Below are positions 1-7,429 of a stretch of 64,000 nt of DNA, in pieces; the first letter of the stretch is position 1, and each line of letters opens with the position of its first letter. The position numbers and the translations under genes are program-made. The DNA lies in NCBI GenBank assembly GCA_027488845.1, contig JAIYBC010000052.1:1-64000 (forward strand). Direction: 5' to 3'. The notes under the pieces were generated by a model. The model had not been told where the DNA came from and searched no databases. It worked only from the letters and a program-made list of their open reading frames with translations. Source of the DNA: Verrucomicrobiales bacterium. Lineage in GTDB: Bacteria > Verrucomicrobiota > Verrucomicrobiia > Limisphaerales > UBA9464.

Positions 1-137
1 CGGAGGTGCGCCTGCGGTGGCCGCTTTGCCGGCCGATACCGCCGCCAAGCGCCGATGACGACCGCTACCAACCGCCGACGACAGTGCTGCCGGCGATCAG
101 CAGGCCTGTAAGGCACATGAGCTAACCACGCCCACCC

Positions 138-193
138 GCCTACCCAGCCTGACCTTCCCGATTCGGTAGCCTACGGACGTGTCCCCAAGGTCG
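138..193. repeat. Direct repeat A, copy 1
   Basis: This 56-base unit recurs at 322-377 with two mismatches. It ends in the core GGACGTGTCCCCAAGGTCG, in which GGAC and GTCC flank a GT and can pair. It lies just before a transposase remnant, as does copy 2. Bases 1-137 before it hold nothing I recognise. Confidence 0.9.
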
Positions 194-293
194 AAACGGG
201 CCATCCGGTCCGGCACAGCCTCAGCTTCTGCAGCTGGCGGGAACGCAAATCGGTCGTCGCCAAACTGCGCGGCATCTATCGCGCGGCCATCGC
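194..293 (+). pseudogene. Possible IS256-type transposase remnant
   Basis: An open frame reads WRERKSVVAKLRGIYRA from about 235 to 285. From memory this resembles the segment of mutator/IS256 transposases that precedes their C-terminal catalytic part, where W-R-x-R-K-A and K-x-I-Y-x-A are common. Only about 30 codons remain. There is no start, no DDE residue can be identified, and both ends stop at repeats A and B. The sequence is a fossil rather than a gene. Assignment to IS256 is tentative; a fragment this short could belong to another family. Confidence 0.35.
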
Positions 294-325
294 TGGCAAC
301 CTAGGGACGTGTCCCCAAGCAGCCT
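294..325. repeat. Direct repeat B, copy 1
   Basis: This 32-base unit starts TGGCAAC and contains CTAGGGACGTGTCCCCAAGC. It recurs at 549-580 with one mismatch. The inner GGGAC-GT-GTCCC is an inverted repeat. It immediately follows the first transposase remnant and overlaps the start of repeat A copy 2 by four bases. Confidence 0.9.
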
Positions 326-377
326 ACCCAGCCAGACCTTCCCGATTCGGTAACCTACGGACGTGTCCCCAAGGTCG
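322..377. repeat. Direct repeat A, copy 2
   Basis: Second copy of the 56-base unit at 138-193. It again lies directly before a transposase remnant, which gives the order A-remnant-B-A-remnant-B. Confidence 0.9.
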
Positions 378-559
378 CGCATGGACACTGGACAACCACC
401 ACCATGATCTCCTCGGTCCGGCTCGACGGCACGAGCGCCTGCATGACCTGCCCCGGGGCCACCGACACCGAGGTCTTCCAAGCCTACGTCCGCGAGGTGC
501 TCGTGCCCACCCTGCGCCCTGGCGACATCGTCGTGTTGGACAACCTCGTGGCAATCTAG
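378..559 (+). pseudogene. IS630-family transposase remnant
   Basis: The frame reads a tract ending H-W-T-T-T-M-I-S-S-V-R-L-D-G, then DTEVFQAYVREVLVPTLRPG and DIVVLDNL. This matches the core of IS630/Tc1-like transposases, where the Asp of V-x-D-N-L is the second catalytic acidic residue. The upstream catalytic Asp, the N-terminal helix-turn-helix and the C-terminal Glu are missing. Reading stops at a TAG (557-559) created inside repeat B. About 55 of the usual roughly 340 codons remain, so the gene is dead. I count it as debris of an insertion sequence trapped between repeats, not as a small gene. Confidence 0.75.
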
Positions 560-599
560 GGACGTGTCCCCAAGCAGCCTTGTGTCCCCAAGCAGCCTT
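549..599. repeat. Direct repeat B copy 2, with an 18-base tandem duplication
   Basis: Bases 549-580 repeat 294-325. The last 18 bases, GTGTCCCCAAGCAGCCTT at 564-581, are duplicated in tandem at 582-599. Bases 600-801 after it hold no gene I can support. Confidence 0.9.
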
Positions 600-801
600 G
601 GCGGACGCGTCGTCGCCGTCGGACATGCAATCCACCTTATTGCCTGAATGACACCGGGGTAAGCGTGTGTCACGGGGTGGGACGGCGGGGATGCTGCGCC
701 TCAAGTCGGCTGCATTCTTGCCGATGCCTTGAGGAACGGGTTTCATAGCCCGAGCGACGGTTCCGGAATTTCGGAATCCAGATCACATCACCTCCGAGAA
801 A

Positions 802-1206
802 ATGGCCCGTATCCTCCTCGTTGACGACGACGACTTCGTACGCCGCCCGGTGCAGATGAACCTGCAGCGGGCTGGGCATGAGGTGGACGAGGCTTCGAAC
901 GGCAAGGATGCCGTGGCCGCATACCGGGAACGTCCTTACGATGTTGTCGTCACAGACCTGATCATGCCGGAGCAGGAGGGATTGGAGACCATCATGCAGT
1001 TGAGGCGGTTCGACTCCCATGTGCGGGTGATCGCCATATCCGGAGGCGGCCGTGTCAACGCGACCAACTACCTCGCATTGGCGAAATCCCTGGGAGCCCA
1101 GCGCACGCTGGCCAAGCCCTTCACGACCGACGAGCTGCTTGAGGCGATTCGCCAGGTGTTTCCGGGAGAGGCTTCCGCTTCGAAGCCGGCTGGCGCCCCG
1201 GGCTGA
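802..1206 (+). CDS. Stand-alone response regulator (receiver domain only)
   Basis: A 134-residue CheY-like protein made of one receiver domain and a short Ala/Pro tail. The acidic pocket D8-D11, phosphoacceptor D52 (in VVTDLIMP), switch Ser80 and Lys105 (in LAKPF) are all present, so it should be phosphorylatable. It has no DNA-binding or enzymatic output domain and probably acts by protein-protein interaction or as a phosphorelay intermediate. No kinase is adjacent; the nearest are the hybrid kinases starting at 3.5 kb. Its partner and output are unknown. The ATG at 802 begins exactly at the first beta strand (ARILLVDDDD), which supports the start. Confidence 0.9.
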   Translation: MARILLVDDDDFVRRPVQMNLQRAGHEVDEASNGKDAVAAYRERPYDVVVTDLIMPEQEGLETIMQLRRFDSHVRVIAISGGGRVNATNYLALAKSLGAQRTLAKPFTTDELLEAIRQVFPGEASASKPAGAPG

Positions 1207-1519
1207 GCGAACGATGCAAGAGGGATTGGCACCCCAAGCCGTAAAGCCGCTGGATTCCCGCGGAGGAACCGTACCCCGAGTGGTGAATACCGTTTCGAAC
1301 TGGAATCCCGTGCCTTGTTGGCGCCGTTGGGTCTCTGCGTGAAGTCGGTTTCCGATCCGATTGAGTCGTTTCGGCCGGAAATACGTCGCGCCAAATTCCG
1401 GCGAATCGCCGCCAAATCCGGGTCGGTGATTCCGCCAATCTGGATTGGATTTCAGGTGCTTCTCTGCCAGTTTGTCCGGGTTGTGGCCGGACGTCTTTCC
1501 GGCCCGGTTTCATCACGCA
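1207..1519. other. Intergenic region, no gene seen
   Basis: 313 bases between the receiver gene and the desaturase. An in-frame upstream ATG at 1445 could extend the desaturase by 25 residues, but the added sequence does not look like a signal peptide or membrane segment. I see no RNA or convincing promoter here. Confidence 0.5.
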
Positions 1520-2497
1520 ATGTCTGACATCTCCGCCATCAGCCGCCTCCGTTCCGCGGTCATCTCCCTCGTCCAATGGTTTGACGCCGACTACGGCGCC
1601 GAGGACATCTCGAAGCTCAAGGACCGGCCCGACCGCGTCGAATGGGTCCGAACGATCCCGTTCGTCATCCTCCACCTCGGATGCCTTGGGGTTTTGTGGG
1701 TTGGATGGAGCTGGACCGCGGTCTTGACGGCCGTGGCGCTCTATTTCATCCGGATGTTTGCGGTGACCGGTTTCTTCCACCGGTATTTCTCCCATCGGAC
1801 CTTCAGCACTTCCCGCTTCATGCAGTTCGTCTTCGCTGTGTGGGGTGGCTGCTGCGTCCAACGCGGAGCCCTTTGGTGGGCGGCGACCCATCGCCATCAC
1901 CACCAGCATTCCGACGAGGAGGATGACAAGCACTCGCCTCGGCAGCATGGGTTCATCTGGTCCCACATCGGATGGATCACCAGTTCCAAGAACTTCCCGA
2001 CCGACTACCGACGGATCAAGGACTTGGCCCGTTTCCCGGAGTTGGTCTTCCTGAACCGCTTCGACGTGCTGGTGCCGGTGCTTTTCGCGACCTCACTGTT
2101 CCTTGTGGGCATCCTGCTGGAGTCCAAGGTGCCGTCGCTGGGGGTGACCGGTGGCCAGATGCTGTTCTGGGGATTCTTCGTCAGCACCACCTTCCTGTTC
2201 CACGGGACGGCCTGCATCAACTCGATGGCCCATGTCTTCGGCCGCAAGCGTTACGACACCGGAGACGACAGCCGGAACAGCTTCCTCCTCTCGCTCATCA
2301 CGCTGGGCGAGGGCTGGCACAACAACCACCACAAGTACATGGGCTGCGTGCGGCAGGGCTTCTACTGGTGGGAACTGGACATCACCTACTACTTGCTGAA
2401 GGCGCTCTCCTTCACCGGGTTGATCTGGGATCTCCGCCCGGTCCCCTCGGCCGCCTATGACGACGTGGGGCGACTTCCTTCGACGCGGGCCCACTGA
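1520..2497 (+). CDS. Acyl-CoA / fatty acid desaturase, membrane di-iron type
   Basis: A 325-residue integral membrane desaturase of the stearoyl-CoA delta-9 type, which puts a cis double bond into acyl chains to set membrane fluidity. The three histidine boxes that bind the di-iron centre are visible: HRYFSHR, HRHHHQH and HNNHH. Four hydrophobic segments surround them, two before the first box region and two between the second and third. Typical bacterial members are 300-400 residues. I chose the ATG at 1520 (MSDISAISRL) over the one at 1445. Electron donor genes (ferredoxin, cytochrome b5) are not adjacent. The regiospecificity cannot be read from sequence. Confidence 0.92.
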   Translation: MSDISAISRLRSAVISLVQWFDADYGAEDISKLKDRPDRVEWVRTIPFVILHLGCLGVLWVGWSWTAVLTAVALYFIRMFAVTGFFHRYFSHRTFSTSRFMQFVFAVWGGCCVQRGALWWAATHRHHHQHSDEEDDKHSPRQHGFIWSHIGWITSSKNFPTDYRRIKDLARFPELVFLNRFDVLVPVLFATSLFLVGILLESKVPSLGVTGGQMLFWGFFVSTTFLFHGTACINSMAHVFGRKRYDTGDDSRNSFLLSLITLGEGWHNNHHKYMGCVRQGFYWWELDITYYLLKALSFTGLIWDLRPVPSAAYDDVGRLPSTRAH

Positions 2498-2592
2498 GTT
2501 TGGCAAGTGGATCGGATTTCAGGGGCCCGGCTTCGGGTCCCATCGGTGAGCCGGTTGGGAACAGGTTGAGTGAAGCGGCCTGGGGGCCGGTT

Positions 2593-3045
2593 TCAACGGC
2601 GCCGCAGTTCCGACGTGACCTTGCGGATCTCGCGGTCGGCCTCGCGTTTGCGGAGGTCTTGCCGCTTGTCGTACTCGGCTTTGCCGGCTCCGACCGCCAA
2701 GAGGACTTTGACCCGGCTGCCCTTCCAATAGAGGGAGAGCGGCACGAGGGTCTGGCCCTTGACGGCGCCGGCGGCCTCCAGCTTCCGGATCTCAGGACGG
2801 TTCAGCAGGAGCTTCCGCGGGGCCTTTGGCGCATGGTTTTCATGCGTGCCGAACCCGTACTCGTCGATGTGCGTGTTATAGAGCCACGCCTGTCCCTTTT
2901 CGATCCGGGCGAAGGAGTCGGCGATCTGGACCTTGCCCGCACGGATCGACTTCACCTCGGTGCCGCGCAGCACCAGTCCAGCCTCGAAGGTTTCCAGGAT
3001 GTGGTAGTCCCGGCGGGCCTTGGAGTTGGTGACGATGTCGGACAT
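2593..3045 (-). CDS. smpB: SsrA-binding protein SmpB
   Basis: A 150-residue protein of the usual length for SmpB. It binds the tRNA-like part of tmRNA and delivers it to stalled ribosomes in trans-translation. The start NSKARRDYHILETFEAGLVL, the motif GTEVKSIR, the segment FARIEKGQAWLYNTHI and the basic, probably unstructured C-terminus with a DKRQDLRKREADREI tract are all typical. It lies 66 bases downstream of rpoZ on the same strand, with a hairpin between them. Its RNA partner ssrA is in this window at 49591-49944. Confidence 0.97.
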   Translation of the reverse strand: MSDIVTNSKARRDYHILETFEAGLVLRGTEVKSIRAGKVQIADSFARIEKGQAWLYNTHIDEYGFGTHENHAPKAPRKLLLNRPEIRKLEAAGAVKGQTLVPLSLYWKGSRVKVLLAVGAGKAEYDKRQDLRKREADREIRKVTSELRRR

Positions 3046-3058
3046 CGGAAAAGAAGAC

Positions 3059-3080
3059 GCCGGAGAGGTGGCTCTCCGGC
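3059..3080 (-). terminator. Hairpin between rpoZ and smpB
   Basis: GCCGGAGAG (3059-3067) and CTCTCCGGC (3072-3080) form a perfect 9-bp stem with a 4-base loop. On the minus strand it is followed by GTCTTCTTTTCC. It may be a partial terminator that lowers smpB expression relative to rpoZ, or an mRNA-stability element. Confidence 0.55.
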
Positions 3081-3111
3081 GCCGGTGGAAAAGGCGATTC
3101 GCCGGGGCCGA

Positions 3112-3390
3112 TCAGGCCGCGGTCTTCTTGCGGCGGCGGGTCGGTTTGACCGTCTCGGGGGCCACCAACGGGACACCGTCCTCGTCGACCATCTCGTAGG
3201 TGATCTTGCCCTCGATGATCTCGAGGAGGGCGATGTCGGCGAGCCCGGCACCCACCGGCGGTTCGACCAGCGGGCGGGACATGGCGCCGCCGCCCGCGTT
3301 CAACTGGCGCACCCGGCGGGAAACCAGGTTGACCAGCAGATTCGGGTTCACGATCAGCTCCAGCGCTTTCTTAGTCAGTTCGGCGTTCAT
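3112..3390 (-). CDS. rpoZ: DNA-directed RNA polymerase omega subunit
   Basis: A 92-residue protein matching the omega subunit, which helps fold and retain beta-prime in RNA polymerase. The start MNAELTKKALELIVNPNLLVNLVSRR fits the family pattern of N-P-x-x-L followed by a helix with VSRRVRQL. The segment LADIALLEIIEGKITYE corresponds to the conserved helix ending the fold. The C-terminal TRRRKKTAA is a basic tail. Length is normal (80-100 residues). It is the first gene of a two-gene minus-strand unit with smpB and is divergent from the hybrid kinase at 3562. Bases 3391-3561 must hold both promoters, but I could not assign boxes. Confidence 0.9.
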   Translation of the reverse strand: MNAELTKKALELIVNPNLLVNLVSRRVRQLNAGGGAMSRPLVEPPVGAGLADIALLEIIEGKITYEMVDEDGVPLVAPETVKPTRRRKKTAA

Positions 3391-3561
3391 TCAACTCAAA
3401 AGTGAAGCGGGAGAATAGGTCAGTCCGTCCGGGCAGCAATGGGATTCTGGACGGATTGATTCACTGGTGAAGGATGCACCGAACCGCCCCTAAACTCCCG
3501 GTTGGCCCTGCCGATGTGAACCGGGGGAGGTGTCCTGCGGAAGGACGCTGCCCCAGCCCCG

Positions 3562-6045
3562 ATGACTCCAAGCCCGAAGACGAACGTTTTGATGGCCTTG
3601 CCGGAGCCGATGGAATCCGCGGTGACGCGGTTCCTCATCGAGCGCGGCGGATTTCGGGTGCTGCCGGCGTCAACGGCTCCCGGCCCGGTCTCCCCGGGCC
3701 AGGAACCCGAGGTGATCCTACTTGCCGGGGATGTCGATCCGGGGCTTCTCCAGGGCTGGGAGACCCGCTCGCCCGGGTTGCGGTTCCTGTTCGTAAGCAC
3801 GGACCCTGAAGCCGTCCAGACCCTGGCGGAAATGGCCGGCCTCGATGAACGGAGCTGGAACGTGCTGCGGCCGGACGCGGATCCGGTCGAGTTCCGGCAG
3901 GCGGTACGGGCAGCGGCCGGTTCGCATCAGGCATCGAGGGAAGCGGCCGAAGCGAGAAAGGCCGTCGACACGGCCGGCAAGGACCGGATCGCGGACCTGG
4001 AACAGGCCAACCGGGAGCTCTCCAAGGCGCGCGATGCCGCGGAGACCGCCAGCCGCATCAAGAGCGAGTTCCTGGCAAACATGAGCCATGAAATCCGGAC
4101 ACCGATGTACGGGGTGCTGGGGATGACCGACCTGCTCCTGGAGACCGGCCTCAGCGAGGTCCAACGCGACTACGTCACCAGCGTCCGGAAATCCGGATCG
4201 ATGCTGCTCAACATCCTCAACGACATCCTCGACTTCTCCAAGATCGAGGCCGGGAAGATGGAGTTGGACCCGGTGCCCTTCGAGCTACGCGAGACGGTCG
4301 GCGACCTGCTCCGCATGCTGGGTCTCCGCGCCGACGAAAGGGGCGTTGAACTGCTTTCCTCCGTCGATCCGGGCGTTCCTGATTCGCTGGTTGGCGACTC
4401 GCTCCGCCTTCGGCAGGTCCTGACCAACCTGGTGACCAATGGCGTGAAGTTCACCGAGGAGGGCGAGGTGGAGTTGACGGTCGTATCCGAGCCGACGCCG
4501 TCCGGCAGCGACGCCGCCTGGATCCGTTTCTCGGTCCGCGACACCGGCATCGGCATCCCGGAGGAGAAGAAACCGTCCATCTTCGGCGCCTTCAACCAGG
4601 CCGACGCCTCGACGACGCGCCGATACGGCGGGACGGGCTTGGGACTCACGATTTCCCGCAGCCTCGTCGAGATGATGGGCGGCCGGATCTGGTTCGAAAG
4701 CGAGGCGGGCAAGGGGAGCACCTTCCATTTCAAGCTTCCGTTCCTGCGTCACGGGAGCGTGGCCGCCGTGCCGGCCGACGTCTCGGCGCTCTCCGGGATG
4801 GAGGTGCTGGTGATCGACGACAACGCGACCAACCGTCGCATCCTCGGGGACATGGTCCGGCAATGGAGCATGGTGCCGACCCTGGCCGAGAGCGGTCCTG
4901 ATGGACTTGCGGCGCTTCGGCTTTCTTCGGAGGCCTCCCGTTCCTTCGACGTGATCCTGCTCGACTGCAGCATGCCCGAGATGGACGGCTTCGCCGTGGC
5001 GGCCGCCATCCGAAACGATCCCGCGATGGCGGGATCGACGATCATGATGCTGACCTCGTCCGACCGCACCGCGGACGCCCGACGGAGTCGGGAGCTGGGG
5101 CTAGCCGCCTACCTGATCAAGCCCATCAGCCAGCCCGAGCTGCTGCGCGAGATCCGGCGCATCGTGGGAACCCGGCGACGCGACCCGGTTGGCGTTGCCA
5201 ACGCCCAGTCAGCCAGCGGTTCCGCCACGGGACACAGCCTCCGGGTGCTGGTCGTGGACGACGTCGCCGTCAACCGGCGGATCGCCCAGGCCAAGATCGA
5301 GAAGCTCGGCCACACGGTCACCCAGGCGGATGGAGGGCGGCGCTCCGTTGAGATCTACGCTTCCCAGGCGTTCGACATCGTCTTCATGGACATCCAGATG
5401 CCGGACGTGGATGGATTCGAGGCCACGGCGATGATCCGCGAGGTTCAGGCACGCACGGGAGTTCGCATCCCCGTGGTCGCCATGACTGCGATGGCCATGA
5501 AGGGCGACCGTGAGAAGTGCCTGGCGGCGGGTCTCGACGACTACATCAGCAAGCCGATCGAGGCGGGTGCCTTGGAAAGGATCCTGGGTTCCGTCCCGCC
5601 GTCGCCAGGCGCTTCGCCCGAACCCCGCGATCCTTCCCGACCCGTTCCAGCCCCGTCTCCAGAATCCAACCCCATACGCTTTGTGAATCACTCCTCGCGT
5701 GGCGCCTTCGATCCACAGACCGCCTTGCCCCGTTGCATGGGTGAAGAAGCGTTGTTGCACGAGCTGCTGTCCGTGTATCTGGCCGACAGCGCCTCCTATC
5801 TCTCCAATCTCCGTGAAGCCTGGAAGACTTCGGACCAGACGCGTTTTGTCCGGGCCGCGCACAAGCTCAAGGGGGCGATCTCCTATTTCTGTTCCGACGA
5901 GTTGGCCGCCGAGGCCCGTTGGTTGGAGGAGACCGCGGCCCGGCAGGGCATGGCGGCATGTGCGGCCCGCCTCCCGCGGTTCGAGGCGGATGTCGAGCGG
6001 ATGAACCACGAAGCCTCCGACTTCGTCCGACGCAAGGCGGCCTGA
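3562..6045 (+). CDS. Hybrid sensor histidine kinase with two receivers and an HPt domain
   Basis: An 827-residue soluble hybrid kinase of BarA/RcsC-like order. Residues 1-120 look like a degenerate receiver or sensing domain, and a coiled coil spans about 125-168. HisKA follows with His176 in MSHEIRTP, then HATPase with the N box around N289/N293, DTGIGIP (about 327-333) and GGTGLGL. Receiver 1 is at about 412-540 (Asp468), receiver 2 at about 560-680 (Asp610), and the HPt domain carries His767 in RAAHKLKG. All phosphotransfer residues are present, so an internal four-step relay is possible. There is no transmembrane segment, so the signal is probably cytoplasmic. A Pro-rich linker (680-705) separates receiver 2 from the HPt domain. 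No DNA-binding partner is adjacent. Confidence 0.93.
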   Translation: MTPSPKTNVLMALPEPMESAVTRFLIERGGFRVLPASTAPGPVSPGQEPEVILLAGDVDPGLLQGWETRSPGLRFLFVSTDPEAVQTLAEMAGLDERSWNVLRPDADPVEFRQAVRAAAGSHQASREAAEARKAVDTAGKDRIADLEQANRELSKARDAAETASRIKSEFLANMSHEIRTPMYGVLGMTDLLLETGLSEVQRDYVTSVRKSGSMLLNILNDILDFSKIEAGKMELDPVPFELRETVGDLLRMLGLRADERGVELLSSVDPGVPDSLVGDSLRLRQVLTNLVTNGVKFTEEGEVELTVVSEPTPSGSDAAWIRFSVRDTGIGIPEEKKPSIFGAFNQADASTTRRYGGTGLGLTISRSLVEMMGGRIWFESEAGKGSTFHFKLPFLRHGSVAAVPADVSALSGMEVLVIDDNATNRRILGDMVRQWSMVPTLAESGPDGLAALRLSSEASRSFDVILLDCSMPEMDGFAVAAAIRNDPAMAGSTIMMLTSSDRTADARRSRELGLAAYLIKPISQPELLREIRRIVGTRRRDPVGVANAQSASGSATGHSLRVLVVDDVAVNRRIAQAKIEKLGHTVTQADGGRRSVEIYASQAFDIVFMDIQMPDVDGFEATAMIREVQARTGVRIPVVAMTAMAMKGDREKCLAAGLDDYISKPIEAGALERILGSVPPSPGASPEPRDPSRPVPAPSPESNPIRFVNHSSRGAFDPQTALPRCMGEEALLHELLSVYLADSASYLSNLREAWKTSDQTRFVRAAHKLKGAISYFCSDELAAEARWLEETAARQGMAACAARLPRFEADVERMNHEASDFVRRKAA

Positions 6046-6163
6046 CACCCATTCGTTCAGAGTCGGAACGAGTCCGCCTTCCGCTCCCATGGAATCCGGC
6101 CCTCGAGGTGGCAAGATGCCGGAGTGACGATCCCGGATCCGGCGTCCGCCGTGGGAGGGCGAT

Positions 6164-7429
6164 TCAGCGGTGTGGACGGGCGCTGACCCGGAACGAGGCG
6201 GTCACGCCGCAGTCGGGCGCACCGTCGATCTCCAGGCCGCCGCCGCCCGCCTGGGCCCAACGTCGGGCCAGCGGCAGACCGATTCCGATTCCCGAGTGTC
6301 GCCGGGTGCGGCTTCCGTCCGCTTGGGCAAACGGGATCCGGATCCATTCCAGCTGCTCTGCGGAGAGCCCGATTCCCGTGTCGCGTACGAGGAAGCGCAG
6401 TCCGCCCTCCGTGGATTCCGCTTCGAGCCGGATGCGACCTTGCGGCGTGAACTTCACCGCGTTGTCGGTCAGCAGATCCAAGGCGTTGCGGATGGCCTCT
6501 ACCGGGCCGATCCAGTCCGCCGGAAGCCGTTCGGCGGCGTGCACCTCGACCGCGATCCCCTTGGCGGCGGCGGCGGAGCGGTGACGATGGAGGCATTCGC
6601 CCAGCAACTCCAAGGGCCGGAATGGTTGGTCGGGACACTCGAGGCGTTCCGATTCCGCCTGGTTGAAGGCGAGGATGCGCCGGACCAACCCGTGGAGATC
6701 CTCGGCACAGCGTGTCGCGTCCCGGGCGAAACGCACCCGCTCCGCCTGTGGCACAGGATCGGTCCCGGAGAGCATCTCGAGGGTTCCCAGGATGCCGTTC
6801 AGGGGTGTCAGCAGCTCGTGGCTCGCGCTCATCAGGAACTCCCGGACGACCTTCTGTTCCCGCACGAGGTCCGCGGTGCGGATCCCGACCAGCCGTTCCA
6901 TGGCTTCCCGCTTCGTCGTCGCGAACCGGGCCAGGTTCCACTTCTCGGTCAGGGCGTTCGCCATCTGGAGCACCTCGATCACGTCGAAGGGCTTCTTCAG
7001 CACCAGCCATCGGTCCCGTGCCCTGAGCGCCGCGACGATCTCCTCCCAGGTCCGGTCGGAGTAGGCGGTGCAGATCACCGTCTGGATCTCCGGGTCAGCG
7101 GCCCACAGCTCCATGATGGTCCGGAGTCCGTCCCAGCCGGGTGGCATGCGCATGTCCACGAAGGCCATCGCGAAGGGCCGGCCGGCCGCCCGGGCCGCGG
7201 CGACGGCCGTGAGGGCCTCCTGTCCTTGGCTGGCGAAGGAGACGTCGAAAGGCTGGGCCTTCTCGATGCTCGGTGCCGCCCCGAACAGGAGCGCCGCATC
7301 CGCGTCCACGTCGTGGATGGTTCCCTCCTCCGGCTGCAGGATCTTGGCGAAGTCGCGGTGGATGGCCTCGTTGTCGTCGACGACGAGGATCCTCCGGTTG
7401 CCGTCGGGAATTCCCCGGGATGCGTTCAT
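6164..7429 (-). CDS. Receiver-histidine kinase fusion protein
   Basis: A 421-residue protein with an N-terminal receiver (acidic residues about D18-D19, phosphoacceptor D92 in FVDMRMPP, Lys146). HisKA follows with His204 in SASHELLTPLNG, then HATPase with the DTGIGLS and GIGIGLPLARR motifs. A receiver placed before a kinase suggests that it is controlled by phosphorylation, presumably from the kinase encoded just upstream. Its start codon overlaps the stop of that gene by four bases (ATGA type), which implies translational coupling and equal expression. It has no transmembrane segment. The final target is not encoded nearby. Confidence 0.92.
   Translation of the reverse strand: MNASRGIPDGNRRILVVDDNEAIHRDFAKILQPEEGTIHDVDADAALLFGAAPSIEKAQPFDVSFASQGQEALTAVAAARAAGRPFAMAFVDMRMPPGWDGLRTIMELWAADPEIQTVICTAYSDRTWEEIVAALRARDRWLVLKKPFDVIEVLQMANALTEKWNLARFATTKREAMERLVGIRTADLVREQKVVREFLMSASHELLTPLNGILGTLEMLSGTDPVPQAERVRFARDATRCAEDLHGLVRRILAFNQAESERLECPDQPFRPLELLGECLHRHRSAAAAKGIAVEVHAAERLPADWIGPVEAIRNALDLLTDNAVKFTPQGRIRLEAESTEGGLRFLVRDTGIGLSAEQLEWIRIPFAQADGSRTRRHSGIGIGLPLARRWAQAGGGGLEIDGAPDCGVTASFRVSARPHR

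Noticed and set aside
221-746. Minus-strand open frames of 140-150 codons over the repeat mosaic
   Set aside because: They read through the A/B repeats and the transposase remnants in the wrong sense; translations are repetitive (GDTSL, GDTRL) only because the DNA repeats.
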